Assembly: GCA_949825045.1 (NCBI GenBank)
Contig: OX463829.1
Location: 21,794,715-21,858,714 of the forward strand
Length of the DNA stretch: 64,000 nucleotides
Origin: Argyresthia goedartella
Taxonomy: Eukaryota; Arthropoda; Insecta; Lepidoptera; Argyresthiidae
Direction: 5' to 3'
Each line of letters starts with the position of its first letter. Positions within the stretch are counted from its first letter, which is position 1. Of this stretch, positions 48,201-57,840 are shown piece by piece. The translations under genes were made by a program, and so were the position numbers. The notes beneath the pieces are model-generated. The model worked only from the letters and a program-made list of their open reading frames with translations, was not told the origin of the DNA and made no database searches.

Positions 48201-51200
48201 TATGTTTTAAGTATTTTTTGTTGTTCTTACATGTTCAACCTAACACGAAGGATAAAGGGGGCTTCGCTTCGCTTACCTCCTTTACCCTTCACCTAAGCTA
48301 CCGCAGTATTTTGCCCTGATATTTTTTGCAAGTTTTGGTGTTCATTTATCCATTTTGGGTAAGAAAAAAATATTTTGGTGATTATATTTGTTGCCAATCA
48401 AAATCATGCGAGGGGAAATCAATCTATTTTTTAGTTACAAGCGATAGGTAGGTACGTCAACTATCGGAGTCATGCGTAACTTTACAAAACAATCTGTATA
48501 TCGCTCGACTAAACCCGGGTACATAAGCCAGCACGTAAAGATGTTAAGCCTGGTTGATAACTCTCATCCGGACTATAAGAATTTTCTGAATGGACATTTT
48601 ATGTTTTTTGAGGATTACGCCTGAGCTCCAAGTATGGTAATAGCACTGTGGTATTAACACTCGTGTGATAAAATCTATGTGAAGAGGATGTTATAACGGA
48701 CAGGTCTTGATAGTTTTTTCTAATCATACCAATTCAAAAAAAGTTGCAACAATGATTTTCACTCAATGAAATTTCATTATATGCAATATACACAGTCAGG
48801 TCATAAGTTCTGTCACACAATAAAAACTTTTGAATTTAGAACGCTGGCCACAAAAAAGTTTATTGAATTCGAATTTCGAATTTTTCATGAAAATAAAAAT
48901 GTGTACTTTTTAGAATTTTCCTCATTTTTAAATATGGAGTGGACACTTAAAGAAGACCGTGTCGCAGTTATTGCGTTGCATCGTTGCGGTTACGCGCCAA
49001 TTCAGATTTTCGACTAACTGAAAAATTTGAATATAACCAAAAGATTCGTTTATCGTACCATAAAACGATACAATGAAGACTCTAGTGTAGATGACAGGTC
49101 AAGAAGTGGTCGCCCTCGCTCTGTTAGGACTCCAGCAGTGATAAAAGCTGTGAAGGTGCGAATTCAAAGAAATCCCATACGTAAGCAGAAACTGTTGGCC
49201 CTTCAGATGGGGTTTAGCAGGACCACGGTGAAAAGGGTGTTAAATGAAGACTTAGGGCTTAGGGCATATCGAAGAAAAACAGGAAATCGTTTGGACGCTC
49301 GTTTAATGGACCTGAGACTGAAGAGATGCCGCGCTTTGTTGAAGCGGTACGCGGGAAAAAAGCATCGGGAAATTCTTTTTTCGGATGAAAAAATTTTCAC
49401 CCTGGAAGAGAGCTACAACAAACAAAATGATAAGGTGTACGCACACAGCAGTGAAGAAGCGAGCAACCGTATTCCGCGTGTCCAACGAGGTCATTTTCCA
49501 TCCTCGCTCATGGTTTGGTTGGGAGTCTCTTATTGGGGCTTAACTGAGGTACATTTTTGTGAGAAAGGCGTAAAAACGAATGCAGTTGTGTATCAAAATA
49601 CAGTCCTCAAGAACCTTGTGGAACCTGTTTCTCATACCATGTTTAATAACAGGCACTGGGTATTCCAACAAGATTCTGCGCCAGCTCATAGAGCGAAAAG
49701 CACACAAGACTGGCTGGCGGCGCGTGAAATCGACTTCATCCGGCACGAAGACTGGCCCTCCTCCAGTCCAGATTTGAGTCCGTTAGATTACAAGATATGG
49801 CAACACTTGGAGGAAAAGGCCTGCTCAAAGCCTCATCCTGATTTGGAGTCACTCATGGCATCCTTGATTAAGGCAGCCGCCGATATTGACATGGACCTCG
49901 TTCGTGCTGCGATAGACGACTGGCCGCGCAGAATAAAGGCCTGTATTCAAAATCGCGGGAGTCATTTTGAATAAACTTTGTTACCATAAGAATCTATGTT
50001 TTATTAAGTTGATTTCGCTATATAAATGTTTACATAAATAATAAACATGTCTAAATTATTTCATATTGCACTTGTGACAGAACTTATGACCTGACTATGT
50101 ATATAAAAAAATGTTACTACTAACCTAAATAATTTAATCACAATTACAAGTCTCATAGGATTCTTGTTTTGAAATGAGTTTCGAACAAATCAGCATTAGT
50201 TAACTTATCGTCTTCTCAAACAAAACAGTGCATAATCCTTTGCCTCAAAGCTGCTATTTAGTTTAATGTATTTTGCAACCAAATGAGACATTACATTCAC
50301 AACAGACTACACAGTACAGACATAAACCTGCAAGGTTGAGAATGCATGTGTGTCAATCTGTAATCAGCTGCCATATGGATCTGTCATTTGGTTGACATAT
50401 TGTGGGTACTGTTTGTTAAGGTTAGGTCCTGGTTAGTCTTGACTTGACTGATTTAATTTATCTATACTCCGACAGTGGTTTAAAAGGAAAAAAAACACAT
50501 CGAAGTACACATTCAAGCGCAGAAGGACCAAATTAAGACTAACAGACAAATGTGCCGAGATACAAGATGAACAGCAGAAATAAATAAATAAAATCGCCGG
50601 AAAAAACCAAAAGCTAAAGCAAGCCTCTAACCATCCCACGAAAACGGTTTATTTATTAGTTAAGTAGATAAATCGATTCAAAACCTTTCTAGCCGTTACG
50701 ATGTAATGTAATGAGGGTGCAAATACAAGTTACAAGTTACAACTTGCTAGCTTGCCCTGTTTGCTGTTATTCGTTAAAAGATAAATGAAACCGCCGTACT
50801 CAGAGTCATTTAATGAACGATTAATCAGATTCCAAATTTGAATTTACATACAAAATAGCTCACTAAGTAATCCTTAATTAATCATCAAACGACTCTAGGT
50901 ATGGCTGTAAGAATGTTTTACCAAAGAGGAACCTTATCTAGTCCACGAACATCTACAAAGAGTATCTAAGGTAATATAAGGGACACAAGTTAGAAAGTTT
51001 TCACTATGTAATTGGTAATATCTCATCTGCTCTACACCTTCCTGTAAACGTTGTGTGTGGAATGAGTACATAATCTTGGCGGCTTACCTTCAATCCTGAG
51101 TCAGCTATCTTATCGCTATAGTTGTATTGCTCCAGAGGATTGGACATTGCAATCAGAGAGTTGAGTATTTCCGGCGTTCGTGGCGTGTTGCCTCCAGTCT

Positions 51201-51354
51201 CCGCTGCAAGGAGGTTGGTGACAGCCGCACTAAGGTTCACGTTCACACTGAGGTTATACGACCCCCCAGGGGGGGCAGGGCCATCGCCATCCAACGGCGA
51301 AGCGTCCTCGCACTTTATCAAAGGCACGGTCCCCGACATACCCGTCGAATTCAT
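32771..51354 (-). CDS. Atf3: ATF3 bZIP transcription factor, complete, five coding exons, 399 residues
   Basis: Exons 51354-51088, 41692-41603, 39694-39536, 34843-34685 and 33295-32771 join in phase 0 at every junction (89+30+53+53+174 residues). All introns are GT/AG. The basic region (about 180-196) includes RERNKIAATKCR, the ATF3/JDP2 signature. Leucines at about 206, 213, 220, 227 and 234 form the zipper, which crosses the last junction. LMEMLSHHAPSC matches the family sequence after the zipper. The N-terminus carries TPEILNSLIAMSNPLEQY and the C-terminal 150 residues are rich in Pro, Ser, Tyr and Gln. It is expected to dimerise with Jun or itself at AP-1/CRE sites in the nucleus and to act in stress, immune and metabolic control, as reported for Drosophila Atf3. 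It lies tail to tail with Tip60. JDP2 is the main alternative name. Confidence 0.94.
33296..34684. other. Atf3 intron 4
   Basis: It contains a 3' part of repeat family B at about 34290-34530 (plus orientation: GACGGACAGACAGCGGAGGC, AATAGGGTCCCGTCTGG). The ORF at 33884-34183 includes the phrase TSPPKQHPFTSMSTSHHPSV but no recognised domain. The rest is AT-rich. Confidence 0.6.
34685..34843 (-). CDS. Atf3: Atf3 fourth coding exon: basic region and first zipper half
   Basis: The acceptor is ctcgtccag|TTA and the donor is CTCAAG|gtgagg. It encodes LTPEDEERRRRRRERNKIAA and TKCRMKKRERTVNLVTESEV, ending SQLK. The DNA-contacting Asn, Ala and Arg of N-x-x-A-A-x-x-C-R are all present. It was not an open frame of notable length by itself. 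Confidence 0.96.
34844..36238. other. Atf3 intron 3, unassigned part
   Basis: AT-rich sequence without recognised elements. Short ORFs on both strands have no motif. Confidence 0.5.
36239..36630 (+). repeat. 240-bp-period tandem duplication
   Basis: The block beginning CAGAATTGCCATTTTTAA at 36239 recurs at 36479 and matches for about 150 bases through GTGAATTATGCAGAATG..CAGTCTAAACCTTGCACTG. A second short repeat (CACCTCTCAAAGATTCAG) occurs at about 36217 and 36381. The translations (YNWVTEANISPNMWRRGEGV) repeat but match nothing I know. Confidence 0.85.
36888..36977. mobile_element. Short MITE
   Basis: GAAGGCAGAATAAGACTTAC at the left pairs with GTTAAGTCTTATTCCACTTTC at the right, about 90 bp in all. 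Confidence 0.6.
36990..37172 (-). repeat. tRNA-headed SINE
   Basis: The minus strand begins AGCGTCCGTGGCCTAGCGGT (A-box-like) and continues to TTTGTTTCGGATGACACGTT. The latter is also found at 5113-5135 at the end of the SINE at 4858. Confidence 0.6.
38702..39112 (+). pseudogene. RTE-clade non-LTR reverse transcriptase, C-terminal fragment
   Basis: The frame reads VMTYGSETWCFTKGLFQRLN, AQRAMERAMLGISLRDRVRN, KLKWQWAGHIARRSDGRW, RPPTRWTDDLVRIAGSRW and ends TLTG stop. YGSETW and WAGHIAR are characteristic of the RTE ORF2 tail. About 136 codons are uninterrupted, with nothing upstream, so it is a 5'-truncated copy in Atf3 intron 3. Being fully open, it may be fairly young. Confidence 0.9.
39185..39522 (+). 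repeat. Interspersed repeat family D, copy 2
   Basis: AAAGTTCAAGCCCTATTTCT..CCGTCGGGATGCGTATGAAG at the left, ATTGACGGAATGATCGCGTA and GAGAACCTCCCCCATTTTGAAGTCGGTTG at the right. It is the fullest copy and lies 14 bp from the Atf3 exon at 39536. Confidence 0.85.
39536..39694 (-). CDS. Atf3: Atf3 third coding exon
   Basis: The acceptor is gcatttcag|ACA and the donor is GCTGGG|gtaagt. It encodes TCSELIKAGLKLTIESKRK, then an acidic/serine region with KRMKREDSDDDYDSSTTTTN. ELIKAGLKLTIESKRK is the conserved element upstream of the basic region in ATF3-type proteins. Confidence 0.92.
39695..41103. other. Atf3 intron 2, unassigned part
   Basis: AT-rich. It includes a TA microsatellite at 40686-40702 and a 16-base A run near 40900. 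No credible ORF. Confidence 0.5.
41104..41440 (+). repeat. Interspersed repeat family E, uninterrupted copy
   Basis: It shares GTAAGTGGTTCTGTGAGCTG, CCCCCTCACACCCTCGACCC, AATAACCCGACTGCATT, TATCGAACCGGCTCACAAAA and GGAGAACAGCCGGAAAGAAATCC with 8229-9220. It ends GCGCGGTCAATAA, the point at which the other copy turns into the 93-bp minisatellite. Confidence 0.75.
41603..41692 (-). CDS. Atf3: Atf3 second coding exon (Ser/Gly/Pro linker)
   Basis: This is a 90-bp exon between cgtttcag and AAG|gttgag. It encodes GGSGNDSNSSISNGSPATSP followed by ASGSPPSIQK. It was too short to stand out as an ORF and was placed by phase and splice sites. The low-complexity linker gives weak homology support, and the donor is slightly unusual (gttgag). 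Confidence 0.85.
41740..42005. repeat. Inverted-repeat element in Atf3 intron 1
   Basis: TTTCTTGGGTTTCAGCGAAC..CTTCTGCCCATG..TGTGCCCATGCGCC on the left is mirrored by GGCGCATGGGTACAAG..GCATGGGCAAGAGGAGAGAG..TTCGCTCACGAGCCAAGAAA on the right. A partial relative lies at 12735-12843. Confidence 0.7.
42319..42480 (+). repeat. tRNA-headed SINE, copy 2
   Basis: GACCTCTGTGGCGCAGCGGT (A box) and CGGGTTCGAACCCTGGCTCG (B box) are both well preserved, better than in the copy at 4858. The acceptor ends (GACGACC and GGGATAT) do not pair, so this is a SINE head and not a tRNA gene. Confidence 0.8.
42570..42589. repeat. Perfect 20-bp palindrome
   Basis: AAGCTTAATTAATTAAGCTT reads the same on both strands. 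Confidence 0.9.
42665..42770. mobile_element. Short palindromic MITE
   Basis: GGAATTTCTATCAGAATCCC at the left pairs with GGGATTCTCATGGAAATTACC at the right, about 105 bp. Confidence 0.6.
42785..43032 (-). repeat. tRNA-headed SINE, minus strand
   Basis: The minus strand begins GGCAACCGGTTTAGCCTAGC (A box), then GTCCTGGGTTCGAATCTCGG (B box), then GGGCAAATATTTGTGTGATG and a TAATAATAATAAA tail end. About 80% alike by eye to 62455-62693. Confidence 0.85.
43045..43200. mobile_element. MITE-like inverted repeat
   Basis: TTCACAGTCAGTTTGATCGACG at the left is mirrored by CGTCTTCGATCAAACTGACCGTGAG at the right. An ORF across it is accidental. Confidence 0.6.
43906..44377 (-). pseudogene. Jockey-like reverse transcriptase, C-terminal fragment with a frame break
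   Basis: The first frame (44377-44141) reads VMSYGILLWGKAADILTIFI, LQKRAIRAIYNLKRTDSLRQ and FIFENIMYVRKN. The second frame (to 43906) reads RRLAILLQCILYYNKIPLEI and LSKKGFYNVQDYFND. Both belong in order to the end of jockey-type ORF2. The break lies between 44141 and 44094, so this is dead and 5'-truncated. Confidence 0.9.
44378..46404. other. Atf3 intron 1, unassigned part
   Basis: The ORF at 45221-45448 (KKEDRRKFGRNIEKSLCCQP) shows no known domain. The rest is AT-rich with no repeat I can match in this window. Confidence 0.5.
46405..46807 (+). repeat. Family B repeat, full-length copy
   Basis: CCGGTCAAGTGCGAGTCTAA..GAAGGGTTCCGTACCACC at the start, GACGGACGGACGGACAGCGG and CTTCGGGTACGGAACCCTAAAAA at the end. 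Subterminal GGGTTCCG and CGGAACCC are inverse to each other. At about 400 bp this is the clearest copy. Confidence 0.85.
46808..48113. other. Atf3 intron 1, unassigned part
   Basis: A GC-rich patch lies at 46888-46965 and another at 47955-48020. The ORF at 47355-47564 shows internal repetition (QYSKITNWYSPPEDSGQQNK) and has no known domain. Confidence 0.5.
48114..48387 (-). repeat. Interspersed repeat F, copy 2
   Basis: Reverse complement of 12096-12317, with an extra CGAAGGATAAAGGGGGCTTC..CTCCTTTACCCTTCAC segment that is itself partly palindromic. Confidence 0.8.
48791..48817 (+). repeat. maT left terminal inverted repeat
   Basis: It begins CACAGTCAGGTCATAAG. 26 of 27 bases match the right end. 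Confidence 0.93.
48934..49974 (+). pseudogene. maT mariner transposase with one internal stop codon
   Basis: One frame of 347 codons runs from an ATG at 48934 to TAA at 49974, broken only by TAA at codon 28 (49015-49017). The N-terminal helix-turn-helix (MEWTLKEDRVAVIALHRCGY, then FVYRTIKRYNED) and the GRPRSVRTPAV linker precede the catalytic domain. The triad is the D of ILFSDEKIF, the D of FQQDSAPAHR and the D of LSPLDYKIW, the last two 37 residues apart (DD37D). No frameshift is visible. As is, it should not yield full-length enzyme. A start at 49027 would lack the first DNA-binding helices. It sits within Atf3 intron 1. Confidence 0.93.
50073..50099 (-). repeat. maT right terminal inverted repeat
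   Basis: The inverse begins CATAGTCAGGTCATAAG. It is followed by the TA target site. Confidence 0.93.
50102..51087. other. Atf3 intron 1 start, nothing recognised
   Basis: AT-rich, no credible ORF or repeat matched within the window. Confidence 0.5.
51088..51354 (-). CDS. Atf3: Atf3 first coding exon
   Basis: The ATG at 51354-51352 is the first ATG in this exon, with A at -3. The exon itself begins near 51536 after a cttttcag acceptor, so an untranslated exon lies further up. It encodes MNSTGMSGTVPLIKCEDASP, an acidic/proline stretch, NLSAAVTNLLAAETGG and TPRTPEILNSLIAMSNPLEQ, ending GLK|gtaagc. No upstream ATG was seen in the 182-base leader part of this exon. Confidence 0.92.
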
Positions 51355-51536
51355 TATATCTTTGTAGGGAGCCAGCTTAGCAACTTTTTGGTAACTTTTT
51401 TCTCACTGCGACGGTGGCGACACCAATTCACTACACTAGGTCCTAAGGCTAAATATCACGGCACTGGTAAACTGGGTGTTGAATGGCACTTGAATCTTCT
51501 CACGAAGTCTTCACTGGCAGCGCTGTGAAGCTCAAT
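51355..51536 (-). other. Atf3 5' untranslated part of the first coding exon
   Basis: The minus strand has acceptor cttcttttcag directly before ATTGAGCTTCACAGCG. From there to the ATG at 51354 no other ATG occurs. This implies at least one further noncoding exon at higher coordinates. An alternative is that transcription starts locally, in the GC-richer DNA at 51650-52060. Confidence 0.6.
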
Positions 51537-52400
51537 CTGAAAAGAAGCGAAGTCGTACCTATATTAAAACGGTGTTTAAATTATGTTTCGTCGGAGCAAG
51601 GAACGAGTTTTTTTACTATCCAAAATGAAACTCTTTAACAGTTTAGTTAAAGGGCAGCCGTTGTTTCGCAATGCCTCCAGAGGGGCCCTGCTTTCGCAAG
51701 TGTGCGCGGCGGATTTTTAATTAGGGCTATCTGGCATCTTGACCTCGCAGGCAGGATGCGCCTTCAATAAAAAAATATTTTTACAAGCCCCATTTGAATA
51801 CGTGCCATAAAATTGAAACTAGCGTGCTTTTTACGACACAAGCAGTCTTCCGCGTGGCCGTTTCATTGTTCACGCCAATATAATACCTACGACTAGTCGT
51901 CAAACCGCGTGGCGCTACGATCTACGCGGTATATTCCGCCGATGTGAGCATTTGGTCGGTCAACAGAATGACGACTAAGCTTATGTGCTAGAGTTTCTGA
52001 AATTAGATTCGAACTCTATACACACTGCGTGCGGCGCGGATTACTAGCACATTACAAGGACAGCCACGGATTAACAAATTAACTCGCACTCCGATAAGGA
52101 TATTAGCATCAAGCTCATTATGTGCAGATTAAAACGTGACAATCTACGCGTTTAGTCGAATCGTGACCAAAAAACTTGTTGAATTCAAAACAGAAGCTAA
52201 GTCCTTATTTAGCGGTGCCTCGAAAGCTGTCTGCGCCTTGACCCGCTCACATATCTGTATACCTATCTCATATCAGAGGCACGTAAATACAATAAAACTC
52301 AGTTTAACCCAGTTGTTTGAGGCGAGACGGTCCTTTTTCATGTCTCACTCGGAAACGTGAGGAAAATGCGTCGCGAATGTAGGTAACCGAGACGGACTAA
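51537..52400. promoter_or_regulatory. GC-richer stretch upstream of Atf3, possible promoter
   Basis: It contains CGCAAGTGTGCGCGGCGG, GTCAAACCGCGTGGCGCTAC and GTGCGGCGCGGATTAC within otherwise AT-rich DNA. No TATA box or initiator can be assigned with certainty. Placement is inferred from position only. Confidence 0.3.
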
Positions 52401-54021
52401 CCGCTACTCAACCAAACTAAAGGTACTCAAAATTTGAGTTTACTTACAAAATCGTAGGTAATCCTTAATGAATCTACGCCTTTTGGTAGGTATGTATGGC
52501 TGTAAGTAGGTCCTTATACTCATTTATAGATCTACTACAGTATAAATGTATACTAGCTAAGCGAAGGGTGGGTTAGTAAAGACCATTGAAATACTCCAGC
52601 CTGTTGCCTATCTGCCCAATTAATCCCCACTTTCCATAATTTTCGAGGCGTCCGTCATGGCGGCGGCGTGCGGAAATTATGTGCCGATATTCATTAAATG
52701 TTGGATAGCATCTAAAGTATTATGTCTAAAGCTTGGAAATAAAAAGTAAACACATATGTATTGATGCCTTTATCTGATTTTTAGACCTTATAGCCCATAT
52801 AATTATGCCTGACTTATTTGTAGGCAGTCGGGAGGATAGCCGTGAGAAAAATCGACGTTTCATGGTAGTATATGATTTTTATTTCTAACACTGAGGATAA
52901 CTATGTATCAAATTTAAGACTTTTATTATCCTTATTTAACTATGCCTCCCATACATCATCCATCACTAACAAACACGGAGTCAAAGATTTTGCGAAAATG
53001 CGAAATTGCGAAACTGAAACAATGGCCGCCATAAATACCAATTGGAAAAAATCAACTTAGAATTGCAGCAGCTCTGATAAGTACCATAGATACATAATAC
53101 GATTACGTGACTTCCGCTTTAGTATTGTCTAACATAATCGATCATTTTCGAAACCTCGATTCCGCGCGCAAAAGGTATTTTTTAGGGCTTACGATGGGCT
53201 TACGCGAATAGGCGTAGATTTCATAGTTCCCTTTGGCACAAAACAAGATAAAATCACATAGACAGAGGATGGATGGGGGGAGCGGGGGCAGGGCGAGATT
53301 GCTTTGGTGTGGTTCATTTTAGGGCATACTCTGGTTCAAAATGTATTAAAAGTTACTTGGTTTAGAAAAAAATAAGAGTATAAAAGTAAAAGGAAGGAAT
53401 TTTTAAGCGTTTAAAATCAAATAAATTAGTCTTCTGGGGTTCGTCAGTTACTAAATAAGTATTTTTTTCTTGCAAAAACACGAATTATTATTTGGTCTTC
53501 CTCATTTCTATCTGTTGATTTCGTACTCGTCACTCGTAGCACCATTAGTATCGACCTACAAATCAAATCTGTACGGTTTTCACTTTCGTACAGTTCATCA
53601 TATGATTTTCATACAAAATGTCGGATACAGTAGGAAATAATGTACAAAATTAGGTTTGATTAGTTTTAGTCGATATATTGTTAACTTATCGATGATAAGT
53701 CACGCCCCTATAGTACTACTTCGTAGTTGATTGATTTTTACAAGTTCATCACATGCAAGCCGGCATTTTTAAATTATTGTTAAGTCCCAATTTGTGTCTC
53801 TGTCAAGTCCCAAGATGTGGCTCAGGCGAGGACTAAATGAGTTGTTGCCGGCCGGCAACAAAGCATGGCGCACACTGATTCTGGCCGGTTCCATGGATAT
53901 TATATTACGGACGTCGTCATTCCGAAACTTTCATTATGAAACCGATATTGCCGGCAATAGATAGATACCGGTAGATATGGAGAAGGGAAAAGTAAAGTAG
54001 GTACAGTACGTTGACTTTAAA
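52401..54021. other. Unassigned DNA upstream of Atf3
   Basis: No credible ORF. A short palindrome TTGCCGGCCGGCAA lies at about 53844-53857. Confidence 0.5.
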
Positions 54022-54196
54022 TTAACCGCTCGACACTTCTCGGTTTTCATCGCTGAAAGTGATCAAGATGTCCTGGAAACTTGAAATTTGGCACAGATGT
54101 GTATCTTTAAAAGTATATTAAGGACAAAATCTGAAAACAGTTAATTGATTTACGTTTTTTTTTTAAATCAAGAAGCCCAGACGTGTCGAGCGGTAA
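54022..54196. mobile_element. MITE of 175 bp
   Basis: TTAACCGCTCGACAC at the left is the near inverse of GTGTCGAGCGGTAA at the right. Confidence 0.7.
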
Positions 54197-57100
54197 TGTA
54201 AAAATAATCGTTGGAAGAAAGAATAATACCTATTTTATATATAGATATAGATATATCTACTACCGGTTGGCTCTATCTATCCAAATTGTATGGAGCGACC
54301 GATTTTATTATTCATCGCGTTTCATTCTACCTATTGGGAAAAGTATTTCTGCCTGAAAAGGAAATACTTCCTGTTAAACCTTGTACATTGCGTACAATAT
54401 GGTAGGTATGTATACATCCATGGCAAAATAATGTTTTTAATTCACTTACATATTTAATCTGATTATTTTTGACCCGATATTCGCATTTATGTATGTTTAG
54501 GTAGGTACCAATGCACATTATTTAGTGTAACACCCTATGTTGTATGAGTAAATCGTCATTAAGTCTACTAGTGATACATACAAACGTACATAGGTAGACA
54601 TACCTCTACCTAGGTAAGGTATATTATGTTTGTGATTAAATGGGACACAGATCACGTTCTCTGCTTTCCATGTACTTATTCATAAATAATTTTATTGCTT
54701 AGCTCTTATGTCAAGGATGTCAGCGTGGGTAGTTTATAGTCTTCATAACATAGACGCTATCGCAGGTCTAGAAAGTTTCAATACAAGACCTAATACTAAT
54801 GTTGAATGTTGTTAGTGTCTGATTCTGTGGTTTTGGATACAACCAATGAAAGGTGTCATCATGTCTGCAGGGTTCTTGTTCAACACACGTGATTCTCAAA
54901 CAGATTACGTAATAACAATAAATCCACCATGTTAACGTAGTCTTTTATCACCAACACGGTCAAAGTCAGTACCACCAACCAAGTTAAAGTCAGCATGTTA
55001 TTTGTCTTCTTCGGCTTATGTAAAAACTCAACTTGTGATCTTTTCTGATGATTTGTTTGATCAACAAACCACGCTCATGTTCATCTGTACAAACAATGTC
55101 GCGGCTGTGCCAAAGATTGTTTAAATGCTACCTCATTAACACCAGATGAAACTCCACTGTTGCAAATAAACGGATATTACGTAGTTACACTTGAACATAC
55201 TTGGTCGGTGTGCAACCCATCTGTGTTGTTATGGCTGTTTCTATAAAATGTGTCATTGGTTTACTGCATACCTACCTACAAGTATACAATACATTATCAG
55301 TTTCCTTATAGCTTCGACTCTACTATTCTTCACATCTGAATGTTGGGCATGTGCTTACAATATGTACATAACCTTTCGGTTTCCCAAGTCTTGAACTCCC
55401 AATAATATCACGTTTGTTGAATTGAATCCCACGCAGGAAGATTGGATCTTTTGGGATTTTTGGTACCCCTCTAATGCAGTTTTAGCTGTAGACAGTCGGA
55501 ATAAAAAAGCTCTCAATCATTAAAGCTTTAAAATGGGAAATTATAAATTAAAATTTCGCATTTAAATCCCATATTCATGTACCTCTTTTAAACCACGTGG
55601 GCAACAAAACTGGACATGCACAGTTTGAATCTCTTGTTCACAATGAAGGCTGCATGGCTAAGGTTGGCATCGATGTTAGTGCGTGGGTTACGCAGCATAA
55701 TATGCAAATGTCACGAGTAGGACGTCCGTCCCCGAAAAAGGGAAAAGAAATATAAATGTGTCCGGTAGACTCCGATTTCCGAGCATTAGCGTAGGTTTAC
55801 TTTGACTTGATAATTGCTGCATAAATTGTGGTTACCCACTTGTCGAATCGGTTCTATAAACATGTCGGTCCCTTTCGGGAAAGAAGTGCGCACTTTCTTC
55901 CCTCTACCATAAAAGTTTGACCCTATAATAATGTATTTATATTCTCTACCTACATAGTTTATGTCCTTACCATTTTCCTCATCGCCCTCCCTGTCTTTCT
56001 CGCCTTAGCAATCATTAGAATGTAGAGGACAGAACGTCTTAACGATTTTATAGTTAAGGGGTTGAGATTTCGCTTGCAAAACGCCGTAAGGGCCACCGCG
56101 TTCACGTGAGGATGCGACCTTTTGCTGGCGTATTGCGTGATTAGGTTACCAGAAATGGGTAACCCAGATACAGGGCGCTCCCTCTACGCAGTTGAGCGAT
56201 ACTACGCATGGCAACTTAATTGCATTATTGTGCGTCGTACACTTTAGTTTCGCAATTTCATTTTCATTCAGTAGAACATGTCTCTTCAGGGAAATTCCTA
56301 CTTGTTTTGAATATTGTTCTATCTTATCCGTGTTATTTGCTATTTTGGTAATATGTCTGGCTGTGGTAATGTGGTTCCCCCGTCCATGAAAATTGGTTAT
56401 AAATGTAGGTACCTAACTACGTCCTTTACGATCATGCATTGCAAATATTGCCGCACGATTTGTTTGCCTGTTGATTTAGCATTATTAATTATTTTGTATA
56501 GATAATTCATAACAAAAATCGACAATATGCCGCACAATGAGAACAAACATCGGAGATTTAATTATTACCGCATTGTTATTTAAAATTCTAGGACGTATTT
56601 TTCAACATGGCCGCGCCGTCAGAGCGTGCCAACGAAGCGCACTAGCACCAAACGGAAGCAAGGCATAAATTTAACACAACAAAATTAGTGGGCAAATAAA
56701 AAAGAGTAAAAACAAGAGCCTCCATTGTCGACTTAACAATGGGTTAGAATGATTCCGGCAGAATATCCGAAGGCGAATAACGAATGATCATTAATTAAAC
56801 TGTCTACAGACTACAGATACATTAAACTCGCCATTAGAATGCAGCTAAGTAGGTACAGTTGCCTTCTTATTAAGCTGTACCTTTTGAATGTCGTATCGTT
56901 AATACATTCCGTCGTAGAGACTCGAATCGTACTGCATATTCTGGCTTAGTTTGACCAGAAAGTGGCAGTACTGGAGGTAGGGCAGAGAATGAGGACAAGC
57001 TTATGGAACTAAGCTAAGGGCCCGTTGACAAGTTGAAGGTTTCGATTGCAGACATTATTCACCAGTTGTTGACACTAGTGTGGTGTGGTTATGTATGTGA

Positions 57101-57840
57101 TATAATAGATAGAATTGGGTCATGCAATAAAAGTTCACTGTTTTTTTATTATATATTTGCTGACCCTGTTTTGTCATCACTGGGGATGATTACGCAAAAC
57201 TTTTTGGTAGAGAGTTTGTAACATGTCAAACATCGTCAACAGCAAAGTTCTATGGATATTGACAATTCATTACTCTGATTTCAAACTCTTTGGTTAAATT
57301 TGCTTTATTTACTTACTCTGCAATTAAATCGTAACCTTAGTTAGATGAACAAAACTATTTGTTTACTAACTCTGCTTTTGTTACAAACAATTAGCAGCCT
57401 CTACGTAGAACTACTTTGACAGTTTTTTTCCCCGTTTGGGTTCCTTTTCAACATTGTCACGTCACAGATAATGTTATAGAGCCTACCTTCGAGCTGTTGC
57501 TGGACTGCTAAACGTAGTATCCCTGTATAGTCTGTGACTGCTAACCTACATAACCCCCTGATTTTGGTTTTGAGTGATCCTTCGGAGATTGAATTTATTT
57601 TATTTTTTTCTTACAAAACTAACTCCATCCAATTCCATTCCAGCCAGGCAAAGATAAACCTTTGTACGCTGATCATTCTAAAACCTGCCAGCATCGACGA
57701 TACCCAAGGAGTTTCGTTCATTTCAGTACCCAACTTACTCCTCTGGCCAGCATCAAACCTCTTTGCTCGCATCGTTAGTCGTAACAACGCAACCTCGTTG
57801 GTTTTTCAACAAAGCGCGCGAAATGCGGCTCGGAGCACAT
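54197..57840. other. Unassigned DNA
   Basis: AT-rich, with many short ORFs lacking motifs. A variant ATAGATATAGATATATC run at 54238-54258. No exon of a recognisable protein was found on either strand. Confidence 0.5.

Larger units (their letters stand above)
48791..50099 (+). mobile_element. Complete maT-type (DD37D) mariner element, 1,309 bp
   Basis: Terminal repeats of 27 bp at 48791-48817 and 50073-50099 differ at one position and share AGTCAGGTCATAAGTTCTG. They are flanked by TA on both sides (48789-48790 and 50100-50101), the usual target duplication. One transposase reading frame fills the interior. Confidence 0.95.

Noticed and set aside
51127..51528. 133-codon plus-strand ORF
   Set aside because: It is antisense to the first coding exon of Atf3, which has conserved sequence and splice sites.
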